Below the pieces are notes generated by a model. The model was given only the letters and a program-made list of their open reading frames with translations. It made no database searches and was not told the DNA's origin. DNA of 64,000 nt from Glycine soja (Eukaryota; Streptophyta; Magnoliopsida; Fabales; Fabaceae), in contig NC_041003.1 in the NCBI RefSeq assembly GCF_004193775.1, forward strand, positions 29,564,263 through 29,628,262. Direction: 5' to 3'. A program made the position numbers and the translations under genes. The first letter of the stretch is position 1; every line of letters starts with the position of its first letter. Shown here piece after piece: positions 11,086 through 22,290 of this stretch.

Positions 11086-13542
11086 CTTGGATAACCCATC
11101 CACGTGTAGGGACAACCTCAGCTGTTCATATCTCTCCGTGCCACCAAAGATCTTTATGTAGTCTTGCAACCATTTGCCAAGTTCTTTAATCAATTCGTTA
11201 TGCATCACAGCCCAACACTCTTCTCCCATACCTAACAAAGCAAAAACTGACTGATATCCACAATTATCATCCGCTTTCACATCAACAACATCCTCAATGA
11301 AACCATGCATAAATGGCGGAAATTGATCCAACATGGGGATCATCCTTGCTGGCTTCGGTGGTTCAAAAGATGATGCACTGGGTCTAACTGAGGTGTTGTT
11401 GTTTTGAACTGAATGATAAGCATCAACATACTCCCAATAAGATGGATCGCGCTTTGTCGATCTTTCGCTTCTTTTCATTACCTTTTTCGGGACACCTTTC
11501 ATCTTAACCTTTGTTGGAGGAGGACACATAGAGGTCTCATCGGGAAACATAAATTCTCGAAGTTTACTCTTGAAAGTAGCTTTCCCGCAAACATCAAGTT
11601 CCTCGAATCTTTTATATATTCTATCCATCTCTTCCTTGATGCTAACTTCGGCCTCACATAGCCCCTGGTCTGAAAAATTAAGTCTCCTCCAATACATATG
11701 GACTACATCCAGTGGGATGCTTCCACCATCATACCTTTGTAGCTCGCATGCACAAGGAAGACCTAGCGTGGTTCTCAAGACACACCCACAAGAAGATAGA
11801 TTGTCTTTGAAATGATGTACGCACTCAAACTCAACCGAAATTTCATTTAAAGCGTACCTTGACACCATTCCCAAAAGTCTCTTGTATAAGGTTTTCTTAA
11901 AAACATGACCAACGACATGCGTACTTGTTTCGAATGATGCTCCAATTTCAGTGTGCTGCAGCGTCATCATGTTGTTCATTGCATCCCAAACACTACAGAG
12001 GTCTCCAATGCTATTCTGTAATACCTTTTTCAGAGACCAATGAGCAGATTCAACCCTACATTTAAAACACACAATAGACAAGACAAATTAATAACAATAA
12101 TGTTCCAAACAATCATTAAAAGAAACTTGACTAAAATAATAAAACATTTAAATACCTATTTGTTGTTGTGTTGCCTAGGTGCATCACCTTATTCGTCTAG
12201 GCCGTGATAAATTTCTCCTTGTGTGGGACAATCCATGTCTCACATACGTAGTCAACGAACATTGGCCACGGGGAACACGCTACTTGAAACCTTTGAAGGT
12301 GCTCAGGGAACTCCTATTCCGAAGGACAATCTACCAGGTTACCCCGGCTATCCATTATGTAGTCCCAGGCATTCTTCTGACCAATTAGTGATTTGCACTT
12401 TGCCTTCACATTCTTGTCTATGTGAAACCTGCACAACAAATCCGTACACTCCGGAAACACAACTTTCACAGCATTCATTAGGGCTAGGTCTCTGTCTGTG
12501 ACAATAACAATAGGAAGGTGATCGTTTCTTAAAAAAAGGCCTCGAAACTGTTCCAATGCCCATACAAGATTGTTCACACGCTCACCCTCCAGATATGCAA
12601 ACCCAGCAGAGAAAGTCATCCCGGTTGGTGTCACCCCCACAAAGTCAAGCAATGGGAGCCTGTACCTATTTGTTTTGTAGGTATTGTCTATCAAAAAAAC
12701 AAAATGACATGTGTTACATAACTTAATTGCATCTGGGTGACACCAAAACAAATCACACACCACATCTTCATCCTTCAATCTATGCCAATGAATGTATTGG
12801 TCACGTTCAAGGAGCCTCATTAGGTGTTGCATTTCAGTGTCATCTCCTCTGATTGAAGAACGATATGCACTTCTTGCATTGTAGATTTGTTTGATTGTGG
12901 TGTAACTGTTGGAGTTGTGCTCCTTCAACGTTAGCAGGATGTTTCTTGGTTTCACATTCGACTTCGTCATATCAGCAATGATATTCTTCTCATCATCTGT
13001 CAATCTCCCAGCATATGGATGTCCAACTAAGGTCTTCGCCAATTCATGGTTGTGAATCCCACATATCAGCTTCACCGTCCAACCTTCACCTCCATGCACT
13101 GGTTTTCCACAAATCTTAAAGGGACAACCACATTTTCTAGTGCCTGTGTCTCTTCTAACAAATTCTTTCTTCCTACACTTGTACTTATCGCTCCTTTCAC
13201 ACCCAATTAACACAAATGAAGTTCTTCCTCTGCTACCAGTATATGTATCAGACCTCATAATTACTGCAACAAAATTGTTTTCATGGGCAACTGTTCGAGC
13301 CCACTTCAAAACATCTTCTTGGGTTGCAAAGACCTAGGACACAACCACGACATATTAATTTTTACGCAAATCATACATTAGACCAAACAACTAAAACTGA
13401 TCGACATGATTACCTGAGAAGTATTAAAAGCATCTGAACAATCAACATGTCCTTCATTCACACCACAATCTTGTTCATCTTGAAAATCCATATCAACTTC
13501 TTCAGACATCGAACTGTAATATGCCCATTGATCTTCGTCCAT
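11086..13542 (-). pseudogene. MULE transposase-OTU gene, exons 1-3
   Basis: Exon 1 (13414-13542) encodes MDEDQWAYYSSM through DAFNTSQ. Exon 2 (12156-13333) carries the FAR1-like zinc-binding N domain (GCERSDKYKC, CGCPFKICG, ICGIHNHEL) and the MULE DDE core with Asp in FLIDNTYKTN, Asp in VIVTDRD and the CRFHID motif. Exon 3 (11086-12055) begins with the Glu of RVESAHWSLK, continues with a SWIM-like segment (SSCGCVLRTTLGLPCACEL, final His replaced), then RSTKRDPSYWEYVD and the OTU protease start (ADDNCGYQSVFALLGMG, holding the catalytic Asp/Cys motif). Splice sites are GT-AG and phases fit; with exons 4-5 the product would be about 877 residues. Two nonsense codons (TAG at 12314-12316 and 12197-12199) and the retrotransposon disable it. 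Known role: autonomous Mutator-like transposases cut and insert DNA in the nucleus. The OTU part may be a deubiquitinase, which is inference. Confidence 0.92.
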
Positions 13543-13906
13543 CTTAATTCAAACTATAACTATCACCTGATTCAACATTCAACTAAATAATTCGAACAAT
13601 ACAGCAACCCAAAAAAATTTACAAACTATGAATATCAAACTAATTCAACATTTGACAACCTCACACAAATATTTAATCTACATATACATCAATATTTTAA
13701 CAACAACCAAATTCAACTTTTAATTACATAATTTCAAAATTATAACCTACAAAGTTCATTTAACCAAAAAATACTTCAACCTAGGCAAAAAAATTAACAC
13801 TTCAACCAACAAATATATTTTTATGTTTCACATAAATTACAAATAGAATTAACCAAAATAACATTCAAAATAATCTTAAAACTAAAAAATCATAAAACAA
13901 ATTACT
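13543..13906. other. Upstream region of the MULE transposase
   Basis: AT-rich, no reading frame. Probably the 5' untranslated/promoter part of the MULE gene, between exon 1 and the subterminal array. Confidence 0.5.
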
Positions 13907-14345
13907 CCACGGAAGAAGGTTTCTTCCGTAGTTGACATTACAACTGCGGAAGAATACTTCTTCCGTGGAGTCTCACGGAAAATGTCTTCCGCAAGACTCC
14001 ACGGAAGAAGCAGTATTCCGCAGTTGTAATGTCAACAGCGGAAGAAACCTTCTTCCGTGGAGTCTTGCGGAAGACATCATCCGTGAGCACTCACGGAAGA
14101 AGTATTCTTCCACAGTTGTAATATCAACAGCGGAAGAAACCTTCATCCATGGAGTCTCACGGAAGACATTTTCCGAGAGATTCCACGGAAGAAGCTGTCT
14201 TTCGCAGTTGACATTACAACTGCGGAAGAATACTTCTTCTGTGGAATCTCGCGGAAAATGTCTTTCACGAGACTCCACGGATGAAGTTTTTTTCTTCCGC
14301 AGTAGTAATGTCATTGGCGGAAGAAAATTTCTTGCGTCGAATCTG
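13907..14345. repeat. Inverted and tandem repeat array (hairpin-rich), probable MULE subterminal region
   Basis: Blocks of about 60 bp alternate in orientation. One block has the form CGGAAGAA...TTCCGTGGAGTCTCACGGAA, the next CTTCCGCAGTTG and its inverse CAACTGCGGAAG. Core motifs TTCCGTGGAGTC, its inverse GACTCCACGGAAG, and CAGTTGTAATGTCAAC recur every ~120 bp with scattered substitutions. The GC content is much higher than the surroundings. Because of the repeat symmetry both strands are open over about 150-190 codons, which looks coding but is not. The position just upstream of the transposase start suggests a MULE terminal region with binding sites; that role is inferred. Confidence 0.82.
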
Positions 14346-15504
14346 AAACGCTTACACCATTCTACTACCCAAAATAAACAATCAAACACAGAAAAACTAT
14401 GTACCTTAGTTGACAAATATCACACCAAAGCAGAGCAGAAGCACAACCAGCACGGACAAATATCACACAGCACAAGCACCACCATGGAGAAAACGAAGAA
14501 AGCAACCATGAAATAAAAAAAAAAAACAGCTTTTTATAAAAGAAAAATGTTCAGGGGCATTTTCGGGTTTTTGAAAAATTGTTGGGTGCCCCTAACAATT
14601 CCCTCCCTATACCCTCACAATCTCGATAGTATCTTCTTGGAAATTTATATTTGTCCCTACCCTATTGCTAATGACCCCTACCAATTTTTGAAAATGGGAT
14701 GAAAAGACATCATTGCACCTCTCTAATTTTCCCCCACCTCCCCAGCTTTTGATTGTAATGGAATTACAATTATGTTGTGTTGGTGACACATGAAATTGCA
14801 ATTCCGTTGTATTGGGGACACATAAAATCATAATTTTATTATGTTTTTCCAAGCAAAAAAAAAATATTGAACAAAAATATGTTTTCATGTACAAAATCTA
14901 AAACATAAACATATTTTTTACTTTTAGACTTGGTATGCAAAGATATGTATTGGTTGAGTATTTTGTAAGCACTCTTTATACAACAATAAAAATATATTTC
15001 TGTTATAATATGAGTGTGTGATACAAAATTTATAACGAAACTATGTTTTCATTGTAATAAGAGATGCATAAAAAATATAAAAACTAAAATAAACACATGT
15101 CATGTTTCCGTTTTATATTTTGTTTGTATCTTCATAAACTATAACAAAAATATATTTTTGTTATAAATTTTATATATAATTATACAAGAAAATCATTCAT
15201 GAGAATATTTTCAAGAAAAAAAAAATTCAAGCACGTGAATAGGAACCATTAGCAATGGGTTAGGCCAATATAATTTCCCACTTTTCTTCTTTTCTCTCTC
15301 CAACAGTGAGTCCAACTACACAACAGTGGTGTAAATTTTTACAATTTACAAACCCCCACCAACAGTATTTTGGCAGAATCTCCGCCAAGTATCCCAAATT
15401 TTCCCCCAATCTCTTCAGACATTCATCCACTGTCCCTCTATAGAACCATTCATAATCCGAATCCCAAAACCAAAACCTAGGGTTCCCAATTCACAAAATC
15501 CACA
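14346..15504. other. Intergenic and promoter region of the gene at 15505
   Basis: The first part (to about 14620) is probably the outer end of the MULE: TTGTTGGGTGCCCCTAACAA near 14580 resembles the TTGTTGGGTG of the second MULE at 37414. The rest is AT-rich. A CCAAT-like box lies near 15267, and a pyrimidine-rich CTTTTCTTCTTTTCTCTCTCC tract near 15282-15302 precedes a leader of roughly 150-200 bases. No separate gene was seen. Confidence 0.5.
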
Positions 15505-16515
15505 ATGAAAGCCTCTTTGAAGTTCCGAGAAGAACACAAGAAACCCCTCTTCCGTGCAAAAGTCCCACTGAGCATCCTCGGCAAGCCCTTCCAATCCGGC
15601 ATAGTCGCTGGCGAATCCAAAGAACTCACACTCAACCTTTGCACCTTCTTCGAATCGGGTCCTTCTCTCAAAGTCGCGTATCGCCCCAACGACTCCAAGA
15701 ACCCCTTTTCCTTAATAGTGAAAACGGGAACTGGACCCTTCGGTTCCCCTCTTAAGAGCTCCATGCTCATGAGCTGTGAGTTCAGTGTTCCCGGTAGAAC
15801 CGGTTCCCCGTTGTTCATGCTTCATTTCAAACCCCGCTTCGGCGACTTCACTTTCAAGAAGACGCAGTCTTCGATTTTTGATGGGAAAGGGTTTGGGTCT
15901 CTGAACACACAAAACGACGCCGTTGAACTTGAGAACGGAACCGTTGAAACGCCGTTGATGGAATCGGCGAAGGTTTCGATTCTCGGCGACGGTGCCTCCG
16001 GCGCCGTCGCTGGGATGTTCTCCGGCGTGGAGGTGGCGGCTCGGACGACGCTGCCGGTGCGGGGACGCGCCGCCGTAAAGTTCCGGTGGGGAGTTAGGGT
16101 TCCGTCGGAGTTCAAGGGGAACAACGCGTTTCAGAAAATTCCGTTTCTCGTGATGGATAAGATCGGCGTGGAACACATGATGGAGTGCGGCGTTTCGAAG
16201 GAGAAGGTTAGCGCCGGAGAGAAGTCTAGGGTTCCGGCGAGCGCTGACGTGGCGGAGGCGTGTTTTGCGGTGAAGCGGCAGATGGAGGTTCTGCAGGCGG
16301 AGAACGGGTTGCTGAGGAACGCCGTGGAGGATCTCCGGCGAGAAATCGTCGGCGTTCGAACCTCAAGTTCGGTTATGGGCAAAAGCCCTAATTTGAGAAA
16401 GAATGAGAAGAAAACGACGTCGGATTATGGTAATTTTCCCGGGAAATCGACGGAGGCTGAAGCGAGCGAGAAGTTGAAGAAAGCGTTGATGGGAGCGGCT
16501 GCTGGTAGTTCTTGA
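15505..16515 (+). CDS. Conserved plant protein of unknown function, intact single exon
   Basis: 336 codons, starting MKASLKFREEHKKPLF and ending LMGAAAGSS before TGA. The local GC content is high and codon structure is clean, unlike the surroundings. The N-terminal ~230 residues look beta-rich: alternating hydrophobic strands such as LFRAKVPLSILGKPFQSG, LKVAYRPND, FSLIVKTGTGPFG, PLFMLHFKPRFGDFTFKK, AAVKFRWGVRVP. Residues about 253-285 (FAVKRQMEVLQAENGLLRN and onward) form a heptad-like coiled coil, followed by a basic, Ser-rich tail. There is no signal peptide, membrane helix or catalytic motif I recognise. I recall similar full-length proteins in other dicots but no assigned function. A strand-rich channel-like or scaffold protein is possible but unproven. 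The start ATG is the first in the leader (context CACAATGA). I am very sure it is a real gene and do not know what it does. Confidence 0.9.
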   Translation: MKASLKFREEHKKPLFRAKVPLSILGKPFQSGIVAGESKELTLNLCTFFESGPSLKVAYRPNDSKNPFSLIVKTGTGPFGSPLKSSMLMSCEFSVPGRTGSPLFMLHFKPRFGDFTFKKTQSSIFDGKGFGSLNTQNDAVELENGTVETPLMESAKVSILGDGASGAVAGMFSGVEVAARTTLPVRGRAAVKFRWGVRVPSEFKGNNAFQKIPFLVMDKIGVEHMMECGVSKEKVSAGEKSRVPASADVAEACFAVKRQMEVLQAENGLLRNAVEDLRREIVGVRTSSSVMGKSPNLRKNEKKTTSDYGNFPGKSTEAEASEKLKKALMGAAAGSS

Positions 16516-19500
16516 ATTTAAATCCGTCGAAATGAAATGCAATCAGTTTGCACTGTCATTGTTTTTTGAGTATATTGTCTATAATTTTTTTGGGGGTTGT
16601 AGATTTGCGTTTTTCTCTCAGTTTTTAGTTTCAGTTTTGTTGCTGCGAAATTTTTGTGTAGTTTATATATATTATGATATAGGTTGGTTCGTTAAGGCTT
16701 GTTCTTGTATTCAGTTTTGAAGCAATGAATGGAAAGATCATGAAAATAAGCAAATTTGAGATTTTTTTGTAGATGGGACGAAATGGGAATCAAATTGGTG
16801 TCGATTGTTGTCACAACTGAAATCTAAATGTTAGCAGTAGATGTTAGTGCAGATGATACAACTGAAATCTAAGCTTGGTTTGGTTTGGTGTAAATTGGGT
16901 AATCAAGTTTTGATTGGAAAAGTTCATTCATTTTGATTAATTATTTATATTCTTGTGATTAGAATTCATTTGAGTCCAACATTGCAAGATGGTTTCAAAG
17001 CAAGGGCAGTGGCATCTTGTAGCCAAATGTGTGAGATTGATGGGGGCAATGGTGCTTGATTAATTGGTTAAGTGAAAATGGCATTTTAGATTAGTGCTTT
17101 TCTTTCTGGGAATTGACAAAATTGTTGAGTCTCAGTGCGAAACGGGTTTCCGGTGTGTTGTTTTCAACTTTTTCAGCTGTTGATGCTCATTGTTAGATAC
17201 TCTTTAAAGAGATTGAGATTCTTTATGTTGCTTAGAATTTTTTGGTTTGGCAGGGAATTGAATTTTCAACTTTCAGCTGTTGATGTTCAATGATAAATAT
17301 TGGTTGAAGAGATTGAGATTCCTCATGTGGCTTAGAGATTTTTGGTTTGGGAGGGAATTGAATTATTGAAATTCAATTTGGTGTTACTGTCAGATTTCTA
17401 ATTTGAAAATTAAATTTTCGCACTGTCCACGCCAGCTATTGCTTCAGATGAGCCAGATTTGTCGGAAGAAATGGCCCAATCATTGATAAATGATAATACA
17501 ATTTTACAAAGAAGAGGGAAATGTATTGGCTGTGATTTGAATAAACTTGAATCTTTATCATAAAAAAATATTGTCATATGGTAAAATATAGGCAGTGAGC
17601 ATAATCTGCCAATTTTTTTGGTTGAATAAACTAATGCTATGTTTGTTTAGGTAAAAATAAGAAAAATAATGATAGAAATGGTCAGATTGATTAGAAAATT
17701 GTCATTACACTTATTTGATACTACACGATAGAAATTAGCAAGGAAAAAAATTGTGTGGACATTACAAAAATATATTCTCTTTATAGGAGGGATGTTTCTA
17801 TTTTTTTTCACTTTCTTTTGTGAAATTCATTTTAAAAAATCTATTATTTTTATTATTGATTTGTCTTTGACCATTTCTCTGCATAGAAGTAAAATATTTT
17901 TATACATATATTTATTTCTTTTTATCCACAATTTTCACTCACAAATAAATTAAAAAGAAAATTTCTCATTTTTTTGTTTTAATCATTGAAATCTTATTTT
18001 ATTTTAAATAGATGAAGTTAAGGTTTAATACATTTTTTATCTTTCAATTATGGATAATATGAAATTTTGGTCTCCTTTTTTTAAAAATGATTTTTTAATT
18101 TTAATTGTTACTATCAAATCTGTATTAGTTTCTATATATTCAAAATATCTAAAATCCTTACTTTCTACTCAAACAATATGAGGCTTATGATGCAACTGGG
18201 ATAGGAAATAATTTGAACATTTTTGGAGAAAATATGCTTTACTAAATGACTTGAGTGAGGATAGTATAAAATTATTTAGAATAAATTACAATAATACTCC
18301 CTAAAGTTTTGTATAATTATATAAGTATCCATTACTTTTTTAACTCTTACATTCACCTTTCTTGTATGAGATGTTGGTGTATGATTTGGGTGAGATGTTG
18401 AGGGAATGTAAGTATAATGTTTTCACACATATAAGGAGGTATTAATACCATGTTTTTGAACTTGAAGAGTTAGTGTAAGAAAAAAAAGTGAGATTATGTG
18501 TAATTTAATAAAAGCTTAAGGGTGTCGCTGGAATTTCTTCAACAATTTATAATCTATTTGGGTTGTTATATTTGGGTATTCGTAATCTATTCGGGAACAA
18601 AAATCAATTGAGAGAATTGAATTTTTTTATACAATAGTTTTAGATTTTCATAATTAGTTTTGCGATGCATAAAATTATTTTTTAAAAATATAAAAGTTTT
18701 GGCTTTTCTGTTTATAAGAGTTCATTATATATGTAGCCATAAAACATACCTATATTCAATCTTCAAGAAACAATTATACATTACTATTCAAATAAAAGGA
18801 ATTCTTCTAAACTCACTTTTAAAATTACATTCCCAAATAAAAATTATGTTTTAACCTTACTCTTTTTCAACATCGATTCTTTAAAAATTTGTTGGACTAA
18901 AATCAAAATAAGCACACTCTTAATGAGTTCAGTTTATAAACAATTTGAGTATCAAACGAGAATTTGAAAATTACATTCACAAAAACTAATTTGAAGACTT
19001 AATCACAATGAATGAATTTTTTTAAGAAATTAAAATTAAGTAAAAAATTAATCAAGAGATGAAAACCATACATTGCTAGTAAAGGTGGAAATGAACAGTA
19101 CTAAGTAAGTCTTTATTTATATAGTCTACTTCTCAAATTAAAGGTTTGAGCCTAACCTATTTATTTTATATAGTTCTTGTTTTAAGATCTAATTTGACAT
19201 TTTTAAAAGTTTGATCTAACGGAAAAATCAAAATATATTTTACAATAATATTTGTTAAATAAAACTAAGCATACTTTTGAATAGGCTGGCCGAGCTATCC
19301 CTACACGAGTCAATTAATTTAACATTTTAAATATATTAACACTCAAAAGAATTGCAATAAAAAATAATTTAACAATAACAAAACTAAACTAATAATCATA
19401 GTTAATTGATTATAATGATGAGCTTTGTCCACACACATTTAACAAAAAACAAATAACATTCTTGAAATAAAAATAATAAATACTTTATATCAATACCATA

Positions 19501-19541
19501 ATAATTTAAACTCTAGTGATAGTGACCAAATTCTATAGGTC
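16516..19541. other. 3' end of the gene, then AT-rich intergenic DNA
   Basis: The first ~220 bases are the likely 3' untranslated region; AATGAA near 16724 could serve as poly(A) signal. A short imperfect direct repeat (TTTTCAACTTT...CAGCTGTTGATG with AAGAGATTGAGATTC) occurs near 17160-17222 and again near 17260-17320. Beyond about 17400 the sequence is very AT-rich and I see no gene. Confidence 0.6.
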
Positions 19542-19827
19542 ATCGACGGTTGCCTCTTCCGTCTAGGGTTTCTCCACTTCACAAGTACACCCTCGATTAT
19601 AACACCGTTCTCAAATCTCTTTGGAGCTCCAAAGGAAAATTGATTATCATTGCTAACAACTTCCCCCAATACTATGCTATGTTGGTAAAGGTTGGAGTTC
19701 ATCATTACAATGAGAAACAATGTGAATTTAGTCACTGCATGTGGCAAATATTACAGAGTGTTGCTGCCTTAGTATTATAGATCCTGGTGATTTGGATATC
19801 ATCAAGACACTACCTGGTGAACACTAA
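19542..19827 (+). pseudogene. Ribosomal protein eL30 (RPL30) retropseudogene
   Basis: Successive pieces match the eL30 family of the large ribosomal subunit: [41 protein letters not shown], then in other frames [15 protein letters not shown] and [20 protein letters not shown] before TAA at 19825-19827. About eight codons are missing between ANNFP and YYAML, and at least two frameshifts occur (after HHYNEK and near 19763). No intron separates the pieces, as expected for a reverse-transcribed copy. The start is degenerate; ATCGACGG near 19542 is the best match to the family's N-terminal region. I see no clear poly-A tail or target duplication. Identification is firm and function is excluded. 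Confidence 0.85.
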
Positions 19828-20020
19828 AGTCGTGTTGAAGTCCCTTGCTTGTTATTTCTAGTTTTAGTCGATTCAGATTTTAAGAAAGAATATCTTATTG
19901 AGTTGTAGATACTATTTCTTGGGTTTGGCTTTTTTGCTTAGGTGGAGGGCAAAGAAGGCCTCCTTTTGGGGGCTACAGCCATAAGTGATATACCACTGTT
20001 GAAGAGTTAGAATTTTAATC
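19828..20020. other. Probable 3' UTR remnant of the eL30 copy
   Basis: The sequence after the stop remains moderately complex (TTATTGAGTTGTAGATAC and onward) and may derive from the parent mRNA 3' region. No other feature was seen. Confidence 0.35.
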
Positions 20021-21180
20021 TATGCCAGGACCTACGGGTGATCGAAGCCGTACCCGAATCAAATAAACATGAAAATGCAGTAACTAGGAAGTGATCCTAG
20101 GTCGTTTCCCAACGAGCAGTGACAAACCAAATGCTCATAATATACTTGCAGTAACAGTAACGATTGGGGGGGGGGGGGTTTGTTTGTTTTGTGATTAAAG
20201 AGCAGAACAAGTAAACTGGAATACGAAACTACTAATGTTAAAAACGGGTTGTCTCCTCTAAGTCAGAAGCCATTCTCTTATCCTGGGTTATGGAGAATTC
20301 GTCCCTAACAGTCAACCACTTAATCCAACCCTATTTCAATTTACTAAGCGAAAATCAACTTAGGGTTTTCAATACGTGATTAGGCACCACATACACCAGT
20401 TAGCCCTTCGTCCATTAAGCATGAACGCAAGTTAGGCTCAGAGGCAATTAATCGAACACGAAGCGTGCACTGATTAATATTCACGAATTTGGGATAACTG
20501 GTGAAGGGAAAACTGCCAGGAAACCACATTACAAGCGAAACCTCAAAGAGAGTTGGGCTTCGTCCTCAAAAGGAAACAACACCAGAAAATCTAGCCTTCC
20601 ATGGATTCAAACAGAAAACGCAAATGAAACATGAAGCAGAAACGTAACTGAGTAGAAACGTAAATGAACAGAAACGTAAAATGAAAGTAGAAGAAGAAGC
20701 AAGAACGAAATTGTAATTAGAAGCAGAAAACGTAAAATTGCATTACGTGAACAGTAGCATCAAAGCAGAAAACGTAAAATCCTAAAATAAAAGCTCTGAA
20801 TAATGAATAGCATAACAGAATGCCTTGCACGAATCTCAAGGCTACTATTTAAAAAGAGTCACTCAAAGTCATTGGGCCCTGTTACAATACTCTGGCCCAA
20901 AACGAAATAAACACTTAACAACATAAAATAAAATTGCGAAATTTCCTAATTAGAAATTAACTAAGGTAAGCGTTGTTTTATTTGCCCTCTTCAAGTCCAC
21001 AACCAAAATCCGGATTAAGCCCAATGTTTCATTAATTCCTGAAATTAGATTAAAAACATCAAATTAGCTAAATGGGCCCAAATAATAAAATTGCCTAATT
21101 AATTGACAATTAAGATCAATCAGTAATTAAAATGGTGCAAAAAGGGTTTAGAAAATAGAAGAAAATGATGGCACATCAAC
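20021..21180. repeat. Unclassified ~1.15-kb interspersed repeat candidate
   Basis: A block of higher-complexity, less AT-rich sequence without reading frames, starting near ATGCCAGGACCTACGGG and ending near GATGGCACATCA. Read on the minus strand it begins TGATGTGCCATC, which resembles an LTR start. It includes a 13-G run at 20166-20178 and a run of AAACGTAAA-type words at 20630-20780 (AGAAACGTAAATGAACAG and variants). I could not find target duplications, so whether it is a solo LTR, a non-autonomous element or another repeat is open. Confidence 0.4.
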
Positions 21181-22094
21181 GGACTAAGGGACAATCTCAA
21201 GTAGACAGTTTCTATGCGACGAAGGTCTCCCAAAAGGTAACGGAGGCGTGCAAATTAAAGGTTTTCTTGGGCTAGACCGAGATTGGCCCTCGAGTGCAAA
21301 GACAGAAAAGTGTAAGGTACATGGTTTTTGGGTGTTCTAGACGAGCATCAAGTAATTTTGATTTTTCAAGAAAAAAAATCTTTTATAGACTAAAGCTTTT
21401 TGAATAACTTGAAATATAACATTTTTAACTTTTTTTTAAAAAAGAAAACTTAATTAACAAATTGTTGGTAAACGAGTTTAGAAATTTGGTAACTTAACGA
21501 AAGTTAAATACAATTAATAGATAATGAGGCCTTTTGAAAAAATGATTGGTTGTGAAAACATAGGATGTATCGATGTTGAAGCCAATTTGAAGGTAAGTAT
21601 TGAGTCTTTAGATTGGCAGAAGTCAAATTGATTAAGAAAAGATCAAAGCTGAGTGGAGCTATTGGCGAATATATGATTCCTAGACATTAGGAGTAAGGAA
21701 GAATAGTGGGCGAAACCGTTTTTTAGTGATAAGATCTCAATTTATGCAGAACGATATGTTAGTTTATAAATATTCAAAATTGTAACTGAAAAATGACCTT
21801 CAACTCAAATTCAAATCAATTTATCTTATTTCTAATTATTATTTGTTCACAATTTACTAGCCTTTTCTTATTTCTGGTTCTTTTTTAATCTCTTTACCGT
21901 TTATCCCTTTTATTGTTTTCAATTTAGTTTCTTGGTTAACTACTTCACCTACACCAAGTGTTTTTTGGAGTGACTTGTGAATCCAATGTTAGAAAGCAAT
22001 TTTCCCTTTCCAACGTTAATTGCTTGAACATTAATTTGGAATCATGTTGATGCTTTACGCCAATATCTTTTGTTTGATTTCACGTGAAGAATTG
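21181..22094. other. Intergenic, no gene recognised
   Basis: Mixed-complexity sequence to about 21330, then AT-rich. No frame or RNA gene could be supported. Confidence 0.5.
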
Positions 22095-22290
22095 TGATTT
22101 TTAGTGACTAAAAATTTGTGACGAAAATTAAAGTTGTCACTAATAATATATCATCTATGACTAAATTTTATTTTGTCACTTATGTTATTTACAATAGTGA
22201 TACAAAAGAATTTGTCACTATAATTTTATTATTAATGACAAAAAAAAAATATTTGTCACAAAAGACTTGTCACTAATATCTACATATTTT
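22095..22290. repeat. Short inverted-motif cluster, possible transposon subterminal region
   Basis: TTTGTCACTA and its inverse TAGTGAC-type words recur in about 190 bp (TTAGTGACTAAA, TTTGTGACG, GTTGTCACTAATA, TTTTGTCACTTAT, TTTGTCACTATA, ATTTGTCACAAAAG, CTTGTCACTAAT). Clustered short sites of this sort in both orientations are usual in subterminal regions of CACTA and some MITE families. It lies on the 3' side of the minus-strand CACTA remnant, so it may be that element's end. Confidence 0.45.

Noticed and set aside
13932..14516. A 194-codon plus-strand frame and a 147-codon minus-strand frame over 13.9-14.5 kb
   Set aside because: Both are products of the inverted repeat array; they translate to the same repetitive peptide on both strands and match no family.
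15712..16382. Minus-strand frames across the 15.5-kb gene
   Set aside because: GC-rich antisense shadows without motifs.
17753..17953. Phe/Ile-rich short frame in AT-rich DNA
   Set aside because: Low-complexity hydrophobic peptide from AT-rich sequence; no start context, neighbours or family.
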